A DNA stretch of 64,000 nt. Source: Catenisphaera adipataccumulans. GTDB taxonomy: Bacteria; Bacillota_I; Bacilli_A; Erysipelotrichales; Erysipelotrichaceae. The notes beneath the pieces were generated by a model that saw only the letters and a program-made list of their open reading frames with translations, made no database searches and was not told the origin of the DNA. Position numbers and translations under genes: made by a program. This document shows positions 41,799 through 53,501 of this stretch, in pieces. Each line of letters opens with the position of its first letter. Position 1 is the first letter of the stretch. Location of the stretch: positions 248,001 through 312,000 of the forward strand of contig NZ_JACHHK010000003.1 of the NCBI RefSeq assembly GCF_014202755.1, written 5' to 3'.

Positions 41799-44291
41799 AT
41801 GAAACAAATCACGATCGGTCTGGTCGCCCATGTGGATGCAGGGAAAACGACCACCATTGAAAGTATATTATACGAAGCCGGGGCCATTCGTCATTTCGGC
41901 CGGGTGGATCATCAGGACGCCTTTTTAGACTACAATGAACAAGAGCGCAGCCGCGGCATCACGATCTACGCCAAAGAAGCCCGCTTTACCTGGCACGATG
42001 CCGAAGTCTGCCTGATCGATACCCCGGGTCATATTGATTTCTCCAGTGAAATGGAACGTACGCTTCAAGTACTGGATGCGGCCATTCTGATCATCAACGG
42101 ACAGGACGGCGTCCAAAGCCATACCCGTACGATCTGGGACTGTCTGCAGCACTACCACATTCCAACCTATGTGTTCGTCAATAAAATGGACATTTCCTAT
42201 CAAACACCCGCCCAGCTGATGGCCGATCTGCAGAAAGAATGCAGCGAAAACTGCATTCACTGGAATCAGGAAGACACATGGGAAAACTGTGCCACCATCA
42301 ACGATGAAATGTTGGAGGCATTCGTTGAAAACGGGACCATTGATGAACCGTCCATCCGTCAAGCTATCCGCAGCCGGGAATTGTTTCCGGTTTGTTTCGG
42401 CAGTGCCTTAAAACGCGAAGGCATCAAAGAACTGATCGACCTGGCCGTCCGTTACACTGAACCGCCGGCGGCCAAAGAAACATTTGGAGCCAAAGTATTT
42501 CTGGTGACCGAGGATGAACAAGGCCATCCGCTGACTCATATCAAGATGACCGGCGGCACCCTGAAAGTCAAAGAAACGATCGATGAACAGAAAGTCGATC
42601 AGATCCGGCTGTATCATGGCACTTCCTATACCGCCGTCGAAGCAGTACAGGCAGGGATGATCTGTGCATTAAAAGGTTTAAAAGATACCTATCCAGGACA
42701 AGGATTAGGCAGTGAACCGGACAGCGAGGCCCCGGTTCTGCAGGCGTACATGAGCTACCAAATGATGCTTCCGGAAACGGTCGATCCGCTGCAGATGATG
42801 AACGTGCTCGAACCGATCGCCAGAGAAGATCCCCAGCTGCAGATCGAATACGATGAACGCCGCCATCAGATTTCGGTCCGCATCATGGGTGAGATGCAGA
42901 TGCAGGTGCTGCAGAAAACGATCGCCGATCAATGCGGGGTGACCGTTGGTTTTCAAGCCGGTAAAGTCGTGCTGAAAGAAACCATTGCCGAGCCTGTATA
43001 CGGCGTCGGTCATTTCGAGCCGCTGCGTCATTATGCCGAGGTGCTGCTGAAGATCGAGCCGCTGCCGCGCGGAGCCGGCATCAAGGTGGACAACCGCTGC
43101 CCGATGGAACACCTGGCATACAATTGGCAAAGCGCAATTGTACGCCAGTTAACGGAACGCACACAAATTGGTGTACTGACCGGCAGTGCGCTGACCGATG
43201 TGAAATTCACGCTGCTTGGCGGCAAGGCCAATGTCAAGCATACCTCCGGCGGCGATTTCCGGCAGGCAACAAGCCGTGCGGTACGGCAGGGATTGATGAA
43301 AGCACAGAATATTCTGCTTGAGCCGTACTATCAGTTTACGATCACTGTGCCGAATGCCGTATTAAGCAATGTGCTCTATGATCTGGATCAACGCGGCGCA
43401 CAGGTGGACGTTGCCCAAAGCGACAGCCAAATGATCATTACCGGCACCGGTCCGGTCCGTCAGCTGGCCAATTATCAAATGCGTCTGACTGCCATCACCA
43501 AAGGCCAAGGCACATTTACCTGCACCCTGGCCGGTTACGAAGAAAGTCCGGATGCCGAAGCATTGATCCAAGCGGCGGAATATGATCCGGAAAGCGACCG
43601 CCGTCATCCAACTGGTTCGGTGTTCTGTACCCATGGATCCTCGTTTTCTGTACCGTATGATGAAGTCGAGAATTACATGCACCTGCAATGGGACCATTCA
43701 ACATCGTCCGGTTCTTATCATGCCGTGCGTTATACGATCAGCGAAGAAGAAGCCAAACGCGTATTCAGCCAGGTCTCCGGCCGTAACCGCAGTGAAAAAA
43801 AGATAGACCGCCGGCCAAAGAAAAAAATCGATCTGGAGGCCCAGCCGATCCGTTCACAAACCGTCAAACCGACCTGTATCGTGGTCGACGGCTACAATCA
43901 GATTTTTTCCTGGGACAGCTTGAGAGAACTGGCCCGCAAAGATTATGATGCCGCCAGAGACCGTCTGATCCAGGTATTGGTGGATTATCAGGCCTTTCAT
44001 AATTACCGGATGATCCTTGTATTTGATGCCTATCGGGTGCCGGGCAGCCAGCCGCACGATCAGACCTTGGAAAATACGACCATCGTTTATACCCGCCATG
44101 GCCAGACAGCCGACAGTTATATCGAAAAAATCGTCGGCGATCTGCAGAAGGAATACAACGTGATCGTGGCCAGTTCCGACGGCTTGATCCAAAACTCGAT
44201 CCTGGCGCAGGGAGCCCGACGCATGTCCAGCCGGGAACTGGAACACCAGGCACTGCGGGTCAGTGAACAGGCCAAAGCGTATATAAAATAA
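41799..44291 (+). CDS. Tet(M)-like ribosomal-protection GTPase fused to a Rae1/YacP-like NYN endonuclease
   Basis: Residues 1-650 match the EF-G/Tet(M) class: G1 AHVDAGKT (10-17), G3 DTPGH (74-78), G4 NKMD (128-131), and domain IV/V ending in TAITKGQGTFTCTLAGYEE. The Tet(M) SPV loop is replaced by HTSGG in the domain-IV tip, so tetracycline resistance is doubtful. After a Lys/Arg-rich linker (about 665-690), residues 691-830 form a full NYN domain like Rae1: VDGYN (D697), FDAY (D743), TAD (D772) and ASSD (D794), then QGARRMSSREL. Rae1 cleaves mRNA in the ribosomal A site. No ribosome site precedes the ATG; -10-like boxes end 6 and 17 bases upstream. Confidence 0.88.
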   Translation: MKQITIGLVAHVDAGKTTTIESILYEAGAIRHFGRVDHQDAFLDYNEQERSRGITIYAKEARFTWHDAEVCLIDTPGHIDFSSEMERTLQVLDAAILIINGQDGVQSHTRTIWDCLQHYHIPTYVFVNKMDISYQTPAQLMADLQKECSENCIHWNQEDTWENCATINDEMLEAFVENGTIDEPSIRQAIRSRELFPVCFGSALKREGIKELIDLAVRYTEPPAAKETFGAKVFLVTEDEQGHPLTHIKMTGGTLKVKETIDEQKVDQIRLYHGTSYTAVEAVQAGMICALKGLKDTYPGQGLGSEPDSEAPVLQAYMSYQMMLPETVDPLQMMNVLEPIAREDPQLQIEYDERRHQISVRIMGEMQMQVLQKTIADQCGVTVGFQAGKVVLKETIAEPVYGVGHFEPLRHYAEVLLKIEPLPRGAGIKVDNRCPMEHLAYNWQSAIVRQLTERTQIGVLTGSALTDVKFTLLGGKANVKHTSGGDFRQATSRAVRQGLMKAQNILLEPYYQFTITVPNAVLSNVLYDLDQRGAQVDVAQSDSQMIITGTGPVRQLANYQMRLTAITKGQGTFTCTLAGYEESPDAEALIQAAEYDPESDRRHPTGSVFCTHGSSFSVPYDEVENYMHLQWDHSTSSGSYHAVRYTISEEEAKRVFSQVSGRNRSEKKIDRRPKKKIDLEAQPIRSQTVKPTCIVVDGYNQIFSWDSLRELARKDYDAARDRLIQVLVDYQAFHNYRMILVFDAYRVPGSQPHDQTLENTTIVYTRHGQTADSYIEKIVGDLQKEYNVIVASSDGLIQNSILAQGARRMSSRELEHQALRVSEQAKAYIK

Positions 44292-44315
44292 CGATCGGAT
44301 ATTCATCCGATCGTT
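44290..44315. terminator. Bidirectional terminator after the GTPase-nuclease gene
   Basis: AACGATCGGAT and ATCCGATCGTT are perfectly complementary around a four-base loop and lie between convergent genes. Confidence 0.8.
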
Positions 44316-44656
44316 TATTCGTTATAGATCAATGCCATGAACACAAGATCCTCATCATATGGATTGGATAAGCCGTGGCTCTGTCCCGGTTCAATGATGC
44401 AGCAGTCGCCCGGGCCGACTTTATGCACCGTGCCGTCGGCATCCGTAAAATCACCGTGCCCCGATAAGATGTAATACGGTTCGGTATTGTGAACATGAGT
44501 GTGAACGCCGATGCCGGCTTTAGGCGGCATCACTACGCGCGCATACATCGTACCGTGGCCGTACAGCTCTTCTGTTTCCAAAATGTGATAGAACGTCAGT
44601 TCGCCGGGGCCGCCTTTCAAGTTCTTTTTAATTTCTTTTCTCTCTTTACGAATCAT
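44315..44656 (-). CDS. Cupin-domain protein
   Basis: The 113-residue protein is a single cupin barrel with metal-ligand motif GVHTHVHNTEPYYILSG (two His, one Glu) and a second motif GDCCIIEPGQSHGLSN (His). It likely binds a divalent metal; the reaction is unknown. Its start overlaps the end of the upstream membrane-protein gene by 11 bases, so they share a transcript. Confidence 0.85.
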   Translation of the reverse strand: MIRKERKEIKKNLKGGPGELTFYHILETEELYGHGTMYARVVMPPKAGIGVHTHVHNTEPYYILSGHGDFTDADGTVHKVGPGDCCIIEPGQSHGLSNPYDEDLVFMALIYNE

Positions 44657-45479
44657 CTGCTTGTTTCCTTTCTGCTTCGACCTGACGGTCGATATCCATC
44701 TGTCCTCTGCGGATCATCTGCCGCATCAGGACCACCATCAGCATCATGATGACCGTTGCGGCAATGATGTCGATCGGCATAGCTGCCGCGGCATCGATCC
44801 CCAACGCATCGACGATACCGGTAATGACAAAGAAAAATGAAGCACAAAGCTCATATAAATCAACGGTGTTCATCGTTTGATGCAGCCAGTCCCGGCGCAG
44901 AGGTCTCATCTGGCTGCGCAGCCACAAATCGAACAACTGGATCAGCGTAAAAACAAAAACTGCCATGATCATGGCTTGATAATATAAATAAGCCCGCAGC
45001 TGGAACGCTGAATATAAGATCACTCCATACATTGCCAGCGCAAGGATCAGCAGATTCCAGCCGATCCGGATAGCGGCCGCCCGCTGACGGTCATGGCTGC
45101 CGCGGCGCAGCCTGAGCAAGGCCAGCCGGCAGATACACATCGCGGTATATTCGCAGCCGATCGCGGCGACCCAGATATAATGGTGATGCAGCCCGATATA
45201 CAAAAATAAAATGGCCAGGATCGGTTCACCGAAGACCCGCAGTACGGCATATAACACTCTTCGGTTCTGACGGTAACGCAGCCCGGCAATTGCTTTGCGC
45301 TCGTTCAAAAAACGATACGTAAACTTATGTGCGACTTCGATGACCGTAACAACCGCAAACAGGGCCCAATAAATAAAAACAATGTTACGGACCCATGTTT
45401 GTGTTGTCACCATCAGCGCAATCGCACCGATGATTGCCAGACACGTCAGGATCAGATACCCTTGTACGATTTTTATCAT
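44646..45479 (-). CDS. Predicted seven-helix membrane protein of unknown function
   Basis: The 277-residue protein has about eight hydrophobic segments, beginning GYLILTCLAIIGAIALMV, with Arg-rich cytosolic loops (RRGSHDRQRAAAIR, RSQMRPLRRDW) and a charged C-terminus. I do not recognise the family. It starts with no ribosome site: the extended -10 TATGAT (45486-45491) ends six bases before the ATG, so its mRNA is probably leaderless. It precedes the cupin gene in the same transcript. Confidence 0.6.
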   Translation of the reverse strand: MIKIVQGYLILTCLAIIGAIALMVTTQTWVRNIVFIYWALFAVVTVIEVAHKFTYRFLNERKAIAGLRYRQNRRVLYAVLRVFGEPILAILFLYIGLHHHYIWVAAIGCEYTAMCICRLALLRLRRGSHDRQRAAAIRIGWNLLILALAMYGVILYSAFQLRAYLYYQAMIMAVFVFTLIQLFDLWLRSQMRPLRRDWLHQTMNTVDLYELCASFFFVITGIVDALGIDAAAAMPIDIIAATVIMMLMVVLMRQMIRRGQMDIDRQVEAERKQADDS

Positions 45480-45520
45480 ACTATAATCATACCATATTCT
45501 GCGCGGTTCTTTCCACAGCC

Positions 45521-46012
45521 CTAATAATCAAGAGCCCTGCGCATCTGATACCATACGGCACCGCCGTGCATCGATAAATCGGTGACTCCTTCATCGATAA
45601 ATCCAAAACGTGCATAGTACGGGATCATATGCTCTTTGCATGTCAAAACAATGCCGGACCGATGCTGCTTCCGGCAGTCTTCGATGACCGCATTCAGGAC
45701 CGCTGTCGCATAGCCTTGATTCCGGTATTCCGGCAGCGTGTTGACGCCGAAGATCATTTGCCAGTGGCCTTTTTCATTATGCATTTCGGCATGTTCATAC
45801 ATCGCATCCGTCAAATTCAGATAGTCGGTCACGAAACCGTCCGCAAAACTGACAATGCCCTGTTTTTCCGCCGCCAGCCAAAAATGATTGCCATAGTACT
45901 GCACCCGATGAGCGATCTCAGCAGCGCTGGCTGCTTCCGCTTCCGGAAAACAACGTGATTCAATTTGAGCCAGCTGCCATATGTCTCTTTCTGTCGCATG
46001 TCTGATGTTCAT
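45521..46012 (-). CDS. GNAT-family N-acetyltransferase
   Basis: The 163-residue protein has the GNAT pattern: MNIRHATERDIWQLAQIE, the acetyl-CoA loop LPEYRNQGYATAVLNAVI and a C-terminal MIPYYARFGFIDEG. Substrate is unknown. The start at 46012 is preferred because TACAAT (46019-46024) ends exactly six bases before the ATG and no ribosome site is present, indicating a leaderless mRNA; the longer upstream frame would begin before the promoter. Confidence 0.85.
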   Translation of the reverse strand: MNIRHATERDIWQLAQIESRCFPEAEAASAAEIAHRVQYYGNHFWLAAEKQGIVSFADGFVTDYLNLTDAMYEHAEMHNEKGHWQMIFGVNTLPEYRNQGYATAVLNAVIEDCRKQHRSGIVLTCKEHMIPYYARFGFIDEGVTDLSMHGGAVWYQMRRALDY

Positions 46013-46047
46013 ACTTTTATTGTACACAAAATTAAAAATTATTGAAC

Positions 46048-46075
46048 AAAAAAAATGATCCTTTCGGATCATTTT
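46048..46075 (-). terminator. Terminator of the cytidylate-kinase-like gene
   Basis: AAAATGATCC and GGATCATTTT pair around a GAAA loop and lead into T8 on the minus strand. Confidence 0.85.
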
Positions 46076-46680
46076 AACGACTGAAAATACCCTTCTTGGT
46101 AGGCCACCAAGCCGGGGATGATCGATTTAATGGAAATATTGGTCGTGTTGACCATCAAATCACACGTCAGTGGATTGCCCCATTCCCGATCGCCGATCAA
46201 GTCACGGTAATGTGAGCGATTGCGGTCAGTGGCTTTGATGAATTTCTTGTATTCCCAATCCGTTCGTTCATGCCCGTGATCGCGCCTGCGGCAGCGTTCG
46301 ATGCGCGCCGCCATTTCGGCATACACAAAAATCCGCAGTGGGTGGTAATCCGCAAGAATGACATCGGCAGCCCGGCCGACGATCACACAATCGGATTTCT
46401 CTGCCAGTTCTTTGATGATTTCATTCTGCTGCGCCATGATGTTGTTTTGATAACGGATCGGCTCCAGAGAAAATGAATTTGAGTAAGTGATCGGGTAATA
46501 GAAAGAGATCCGCTTTTCGGAAATCCCCTCCAGATATTCTTCCGCCAGTCCGCTCTTTTGTGCCAATGCTTCCACGATTTCCTTATCGTAGTACGCAATA
46601 TCCAGTGCTTCCGCCAGGCGTTTGCCCAGTTCGCGGCCGCCGCTGCCTAACTCGCGGCTAATGGTAATGATCCGATTCAT
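46069..46680 (-). CDS. Cytidylate-kinase-like family protein
   Basis: The 203-residue protein has a P-loop-like ITISRELGSGGRELGKRLAEAL, DIAYYDKEI, VIVGRAADVI and RIERCRRRD, matching the cytidylate kinase-like (CMK-2) family rather than true Cmk, whose GxxGxGKS loop is replaced by GSGGRELG. It would be a nucleotide or small-molecule kinase of uncertain substrate. The start at 46680 has GGAGG upstream; the longer frame reads through its promoter. Confidence 0.85.
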   Translation of the reverse strand: MNRIITISRELGSGGRELGKRLAEALDIAYYDKEIVEALAQKSGLAEEYLEGISEKRISFYYPITYSNSFSLEPIRYQNNIMAQQNEIIKELAEKSDCVIVGRAADVILADYHPLRIFVYAEMAARIERCRRRDHGHERTDWEYKKFIKATDRNRSHYRDLIGDREWGNPLTCDLMVNTTNISIKSIIPGLVAYQEGYFQSLK

Positions 46681-46731
46681 AAGACCTCCGTAACACGTAA
46701 TATTAATACAAGCATTGTAACACAATTATAG

Positions 46732-46763
46732 AAAAAAATACCGCCGATTTTACAGCGGTATTT
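46732..46763 (-). terminator. Terminator of the ATP synthase operon
   Basis: AAATACCGC and GCGGTATTT pair around ten bases and end in a T-tract on the minus strand, just after atpC. Confidence 0.85.
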
Positions 46764-46765
46764 CA

Positions 46766-49502
<2,737 letters not shown>

Positions 49503-49503
49503 C

Positions 49504-51255
49504 TTACGCTTGGCTCTCCTTAAAGCCGTCTGCCGTCTGTAAAATTTCTTCTTTCAATTCTGGTTCCAGACGTCCGGTCCGCCGGTATTGATCCAGCAGA
49601 TCTTCGTGTTCCTCATGGAACCATGCGACCATCTTCATCATATACGGACGGACTTCCTTGACCGGCAGTTCCTCCAGTGAAGGATGGTTGGCCAAGATCA
49701 ACATCAATACTTCATCAACCTGCGATACGGGATGATTCTGCGGCTGTTTCAGCAGTTCCATCAATACCGCACCATGTGACAGCAGTTTTTCCGTCGACTC
49801 ATCCAGATCGGATGAAAACTGCGTAAATTCTTTCATTTCACGATAACGGGCCAGATCGATCCGCAAGGAACCGGAGGCGGTCTTCATCGCTTTGGTCTGA
49901 GCAGCACCGCCGACACGGGAAACCGACAAGCCGACATTGACGGCCGGCCGCTGTCCTTCAAAAAACAAGTCACTTTCCAAAAAGATCTGACCGTCGGTAA
50001 TGGAAATTACGTTGGTCGGAATATAGGCGCTGACATCACCGTCCTGGGTTTCAATGATCGGCAGAGCTGTGATCGATCCGCCGCCGACCAGACGGCTGCT
50101 GCGCTCCAATAAACGCGAATGTAAATAGAAGACATCGCCCGGATAAGCTTCCCGGCCCGGACTGCGGCCCAGCAGCAGCGACAGCGTTCGATAAGCCACC
50201 GCATGCTTGCTTAAATCATCGTAAACGATCAAGACATCTTTGCCTTGGCGCATGAAATATTCCGCCAGCGATGTGGCCGAATACGGCGCGATATACTGCA
50301 GCGAAGCCGGATCGGCAGCTGTAGAATTGACAACGATCGTATAATCCAGCGCACCGGCTGCCCGTAAGACATTGACAATATTCGCTACGGTACTTGCCTT
50401 CTGTGCGATCGAAACATAGATACAAATACAGTTTTGATCCTTCTGGTTCAAAATAGTATCAATGGCAATACTTGTTTTGCCGGTCTGACGGTCACCGATG
50501 ATCAGCTCACGCTGACCGCGGCCGATCGGGAACATTGAATCAATGGCCAGGATACCGGTTGCCAGCGGTTCGGCCACCGGCTTGCGGGCAATGATGCTTG
50601 GCGCCGGTTCTTCGATCGGACGGTACCCGTCGGCATGTATATCCCCGCGGGCATCGATCGGGTTGCCTAACGCATCCACGACCCGGCCCAGGAATTCTTC
50701 ACCGACCGGCATGCCGGCTTTCTTACCGGTACCGGAAACACGGGTCCCTTCGCCGATGGTGCCTTCGGTATCAAATAAGATCACACCGATCTCATCTTCG
50801 CCAATATTCTGCACCATGCCTTTGGTGCCGTTTTCAAAGACCACGACTTCGCCGTACATCACATGATCCAAGCCGCGGATCAACGCAATGCCGTCGCCGA
50901 CTTCTTCCACCTCGCCGACTTCATTGTGTTTCGCTTCAGCATGAAACCGGTCGATGGCTTCTTTCAGGATAGAGACCAGACTGCCGTCTTCTTCGGCTTT
51001 GATCGCATCCGCTTTGGCCTGATCGATCGCATCGACCAGCTGTTCCTGACGGCCGCGGATGCTCCAGTCGAATTCATCACTGCCGACGGTCAGAATGAAA
51101 CCGCCCTTCACGGATGAATCGATTTCGACATCCAGATCAACATCCTGCGTATGGTATTTTTTTTGAACAAATTGCTTCAGTTGTTCTTCCTGTTCCTCGG
51201 TAGGACGAGTAACGCACCGGAGAACGGCGCGCAGACTGTTCGATGTTTCACTCAT
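49504..51255 (-). CDS. atpA: F-type ATP synthase alpha subunit with fused delta C-terminal domain
   Basis: The 583-residue protein exceeds usual alpha length by about 80 residues. Residues 1-85 resemble the delta C-terminal domain: LRAVLRCVTRPTEEQEEQLK, VDLDVEIDSSVKGGFIL and DWSIRGRQEQL correspond to delta's end (VxSAxPLs.., DPSLIGG, DGSVRxxL). Alpha begins near residue 92 (SLVSILKEAIDRF, then EVGDGIALIRGLDHVMYGE) and keeps Walker A GDRQTGKT (254-261). No separate atpH lies in the operon; only 12 bases separate atpF from this gene. Delta's N-terminal domain, which normally grips the alpha N-terminus, is therefore absent. Fusion across a sequencing error is unlikely because the frame is open throughout. 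Confidence 0.93.
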   Translation of the reverse strand: MSETSNSLRAVLRCVTRPTEEQEEQLKQFVQKKYHTQDVDLDVEIDSSVKGGFILTVGSDEFDWSIRGRQEQLVDAIDQAKADAIKAEEDGSLVSILKEAIDRFHAEAKHNEVGEVEEVGDGIALIRGLDHVMYGEVVVFENGTKGMVQNIGEDEIGVILFDTEGTIGEGTRVSGTGKKAGMPVGEEFLGRVVDALGNPIDARGDIHADGYRPIEEPAPSIIARKPVAEPLATGILAIDSMFPIGRGQRELIIGDRQTGKTSIAIDTILNQKDQNCICIYVSIAQKASTVANIVNVLRAAGALDYTIVVNSTAADPASLQYIAPYSATSLAEYFMRQGKDVLIVYDDLSKHAVAYRTLSLLLGRSPGREAYPGDVFYLHSRLLERSSRLVGGGSITALPIIETQDGDVSAYIPTNVISITDGQIFLESDLFFEGQRPAVNVGLSVSRVGGAAQTKAMKTASGSLRIDLARYREMKEFTQFSSDLDESTEKLLSHGAVLMELLKQPQNHPVSQVDEVLMLILANHPSLEELPVKEVRPYMMKMVAWFHEEHEDLLDQYRRTGRLEPELKEEILQTADGFKESQA

Positions 51256-51267
51256 CGTCTCACCTTC

Positions 51268-51759
51268 CTATTCATCCATTTCTTTCAGGAATTTATCGTA
51301 TAATTCTTGATCGCTTTTTTCGTTGGAAATCTTCAACGAAGCATCTTCGATCATCGTGCTGATTTCTTCCTTCGCTTTCTGTTTTTCCTCCATGATCACC
51401 AGCTTCGTATCATGACGAGCTTCTTCCAGAATTTCATCCGACTGCTTCTTCGCATCCGCGATGATGGAATCGTAAACTTCGTTCGCCTCACGTTTTGCCT
51501 TCCGCACGGCTTCTTTGCGGTTTTGTTCAATTTCGGCCAAACGGGCGTCCGCTTCTTTGTTTTTCGATTGAGCTTCTTCCGTTTTTGTTTTGATATCTTG
51601 ATAAGTAGCGTCGATTTCTGCGTTCCTTTGGGCAATGACTTTCCGTATGGGTTTAAACAGGAACTTCATCATCAACCAATATAAGACCAGCAGGTTGATG
51701 ATCGTGCAGATCAGATTGAAGACATCAAAATGCAGCAGATCTACATTTACTGTATCCAT
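51268..51759 (-). CDS. atpF: F-type ATP synthase b subunit
   Basis: The 163-residue protein has one N-terminal membrane helix (FNLICTIINLLVLYWLMMKFLF) and a long charged helix (about 40-160) that forms the peripheral stalk. Length is normal, so it does not carry a delta domain as in mycobacterial b-delta fusions. It lies between atpE and the delta-alpha fusion gene. Confidence 0.93.
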   Translation of the reverse strand: MDTVNVDLLHFDVFNLICTIINLLVLYWLMMKFLFKPIRKVIAQRNAEIDATYQDIKTKTEEAQSKNKEADARLAEIEQNRKEAVRKAKREANEVYDSIIADAKKQSDEILEEARHDTKLVIMEEKQKAKEEISTMIEDASLKISNEKSDQELYDKFLKEMDE

Positions 51760-51770
51760 TAATCTGTCCT

Positions 51771-51995
51771 CTATTTACCTAAAATAAAGATAATCAGAAG
51801 ACCCAGAACGAATCCATAAATGGCGGTTGCTTCCGCCAATGCACTACCCAATAATAAGTTTCTCATGATCTTGCCGTCAGCTTCCGGCTGCTGCGCGATC
51901 GCCTTCACTGCGGAGCTGGTCGCAATACCGATACCAATACCGGCGCCAACACAAGCCAGTGCGGCAATACCTACACCCAATGCTGTTGAACTCAT
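51771..51995 (-). CDS. atpE: F-type ATP synthase c subunit
   Basis: The 74-residue hairpin protein has [22 protein letters not shown], a polar [11 protein letters not shown] loop and the second helix [19 protein letters not shown] with the ion-binding Glu. The Gln and Ser that bind Na+ in Na+-type c subunits are Ile and Ala here, so proton use is likely. GGAGG suits the ATG at 51995; an in-frame ATG at 52001 is too close. Confidence 0.93.
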   Translation of the reverse strand: MSSTALGVGIAALACVGAGIGIGIATSSAVKAIAQQPEADGKIMRNLLLGSALAEATAIYGFVLGLLIIFILGK

Positions 51996-52009
51996 ATACA
52001 TTTCCTCCT

Positions 52010-52687
52010 CTATTCCGTTGCATCTGCAATATACAACGATGTCAAAAATACAAATACGTACGCTTGAATCAAGCCGTCGAATATATCAAAATATAAACTG
52101 AAGATTGCAGGGATAATCGCCGGGCAGACCAGCTTGATCATTTCCATGATGACAAAGGCTCCCAACACGTTTCCGAACAATCGCATACATAATGACAGCG
52201 GCCGAATGAACACTTCCAGAATATTGATCGGTGTAACGATGGCGATCGGCTGTGCAAAACTCTTCAGCCAGCCTTTGACACCGCGCGCATGCACACCGGC
52301 AGCCTCGATCAATACGATGCTCATGATGGCCAGACCGGCCGTAACATTGATATCTTTCGTCGGCGGTTTGAGGCCGATGATCCCGATCAAATTGGCAAAG
52401 CCGAGAAACAGCAGCACCGTAGCAATATATCCGCTGTACTGTTTTCCTTTTGCCCCCAACATGCCTTCCGTCAGTGCGTCCAATTTCGTTACGATCACTT
52501 CTGCCGCCGCCTGACGACGACTCGGATGCTGTACAGATAAACCATGTCCAAGCCATGCCGCAATCAAAACCATGATCAACATGATGATCCATGTCACGAC
52601 GACGGATTCAAATATTTTAAAATGAAAAATCGTAAATACCGTCTCGACATTTAATTGACTGACCAGGTCTTGAACAAACTCTTCCAC
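52010..52687 (-). CDS. atpB: F-type ATP synthase a subunit
   Basis: The 225-residue protein has about five to six membrane helices and the essential Arg region [14 protein letters not shown], with a C-terminal [15 protein letters not shown] helix. It forms the proton half-channels beside the c-ring. The start is read as GTG at 52687, seven bases after AAAGGAAG. It is the first gene of the operon; no atpI precedes it. Confidence 0.93.
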   Translation of the reverse strand: MEEFVQDLVSQLNVETVFTIFHFKIFESVVVTWIIMLIMVLIAAWLGHGLSVQHPSRRQAAAEVIVTKLDALTEGMLGAKGKQYSGYIATVLLFLGFANLIGIIGLKPPTKDINVTAGLAIMSIVLIEAAGVHARGVKGWLKSFAQPIAIVTPINILEVFIRPLSLCMRLFGNVLGAFVIMEMIKLVCPAIIPAIFSLYFDIFDGLIQAYVFVFLTSLYIADATE

Positions 52688-52773
52688 ATCCCCACTTCCT
52701 TTCCAATAAAAAAACAAAAAAGCGCCAAAAAAAGTTTCCTTTCTTTCCCCGGCACCATTGTCTTTTCTTATGT

Positions 52774-52802
52774 AATATATTCTTTTTTTATCTACATTTC
52801 AA
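52774..52802 (-). promoter_or_regulatory. ATP synthase operon promoter
   Basis: On the minus strand TTGAAA (52797-52802) and TATATT (52774-52779) are 17 bases apart. The 5' UTR of about 80 bases is A/T-rich, with two T-runs flanking a GGCGC. Confidence 0.65.
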
Positions 52803-52829
52803 GCTATTTTTATCATAAAAAAAGCCGGA

Positions 52830-53501
52830 TCAGCTATGATCCAGTTTCGTTTCCCGATTCTGCTGCCGCTGACGGCTGAGATACCAGTTACTGGAAGCCG
52901 TCCAAACGTTTTTCGTCCAGTTGGAAAACCAGATGCATGAAAACAAATACACGAAGATCGCGATCCGGTTGCCGAACACCGGCACAAGCAGGTGATAGAC
53001 CGGCAGATCCATATTGATGGCCGGATTCATATTAAACAAATTGATGCCATGATATGGATAAATGATCGCATTCAGCACACCGGCAATCAGGCAGCACGTC
53101 AGATAGACCCAGGTGGCCTTGGTGAAATCCTGCGACGGCCGGATCGTCTGCATCCAGATATGGCCGCAGCGCCAGCCCAGATAAATCTGGAAAATATGCC
53201 ACGAATACGTGTGCGCAATCAGCTGCCACGCAGTATAATGCAGCCCTGTCCCCCCCAGCAGACCGGCGCATCCGCTGACCATCCCGTAGGTCATCATATA
53301 CCGCAGGATGATGCTTCGATGCTTTTCATTGAGCCAGGGCATGGCCGCCATAAAATACATCGGCAGACTGCACATTTGAAACGGAAAGTGCCACCATGAA
53401 TAATGACCGCTGATGTATGTTAAAAACAACTGTTTCCAAATCTCGAAACCGATCATGATCAATCCGCAAATTTGTAAGAAACGTACATCCTTCCTTTGCA
53501 T
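52830..53501 (-). CDS. YwaF/TIGR02206-like integral membrane protein
   Basis: The roughly 223-residue protein has about six membrane helices and the family's YSWWHFPFQMCSLPMYF segment, LGGTGLHY and HGINLFNMNPAINM. Its function is unknown. A 21-bp tandem repeat spans the start: the SD-like AAGGAAGG of the first copy lies eight bases before the ATG of the second copy (53501). The ATG of the first copy, 21 bases upstream in frame, would give MQRKDVG twice. Confidence 0.78.
   Translation of the reverse strand: MQRKDVRFLQICGLIMIGFEIWKQLFLTYISGHYSWWHFPFQMCSLPMYFMAAMPWLNEKHRSIILRYMMTYGMVSGCAGLLGGTGLHYTAWQLIAHTYSWHIFQIYLGWRCGHIWMQTIRPSQDFTKATWVYLTCCLIAGVLNAIIYPYHGINLFNMNPAINMDLPVYHLLVPVFGNRIAIFVYLFSCIWFSNWTKNVWTASSNWYLSRQRQQNRETKLDHS

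Noticed and set aside
41799-43760. Tetracycline-resistance gene
   Set aside because: The fold is Tet(M)-like but the domain-IV SPV loop is absent and a nuclease is fused at the end, so a resistance call would not be supported.
51771-51995. Na+-dependent ATP synthase c-ring
   Set aside because: The helix-1 Gln and helix-2 Ser ligands of Na+-type c subunits are Ile and Ala here, so a proton ring is more likely.
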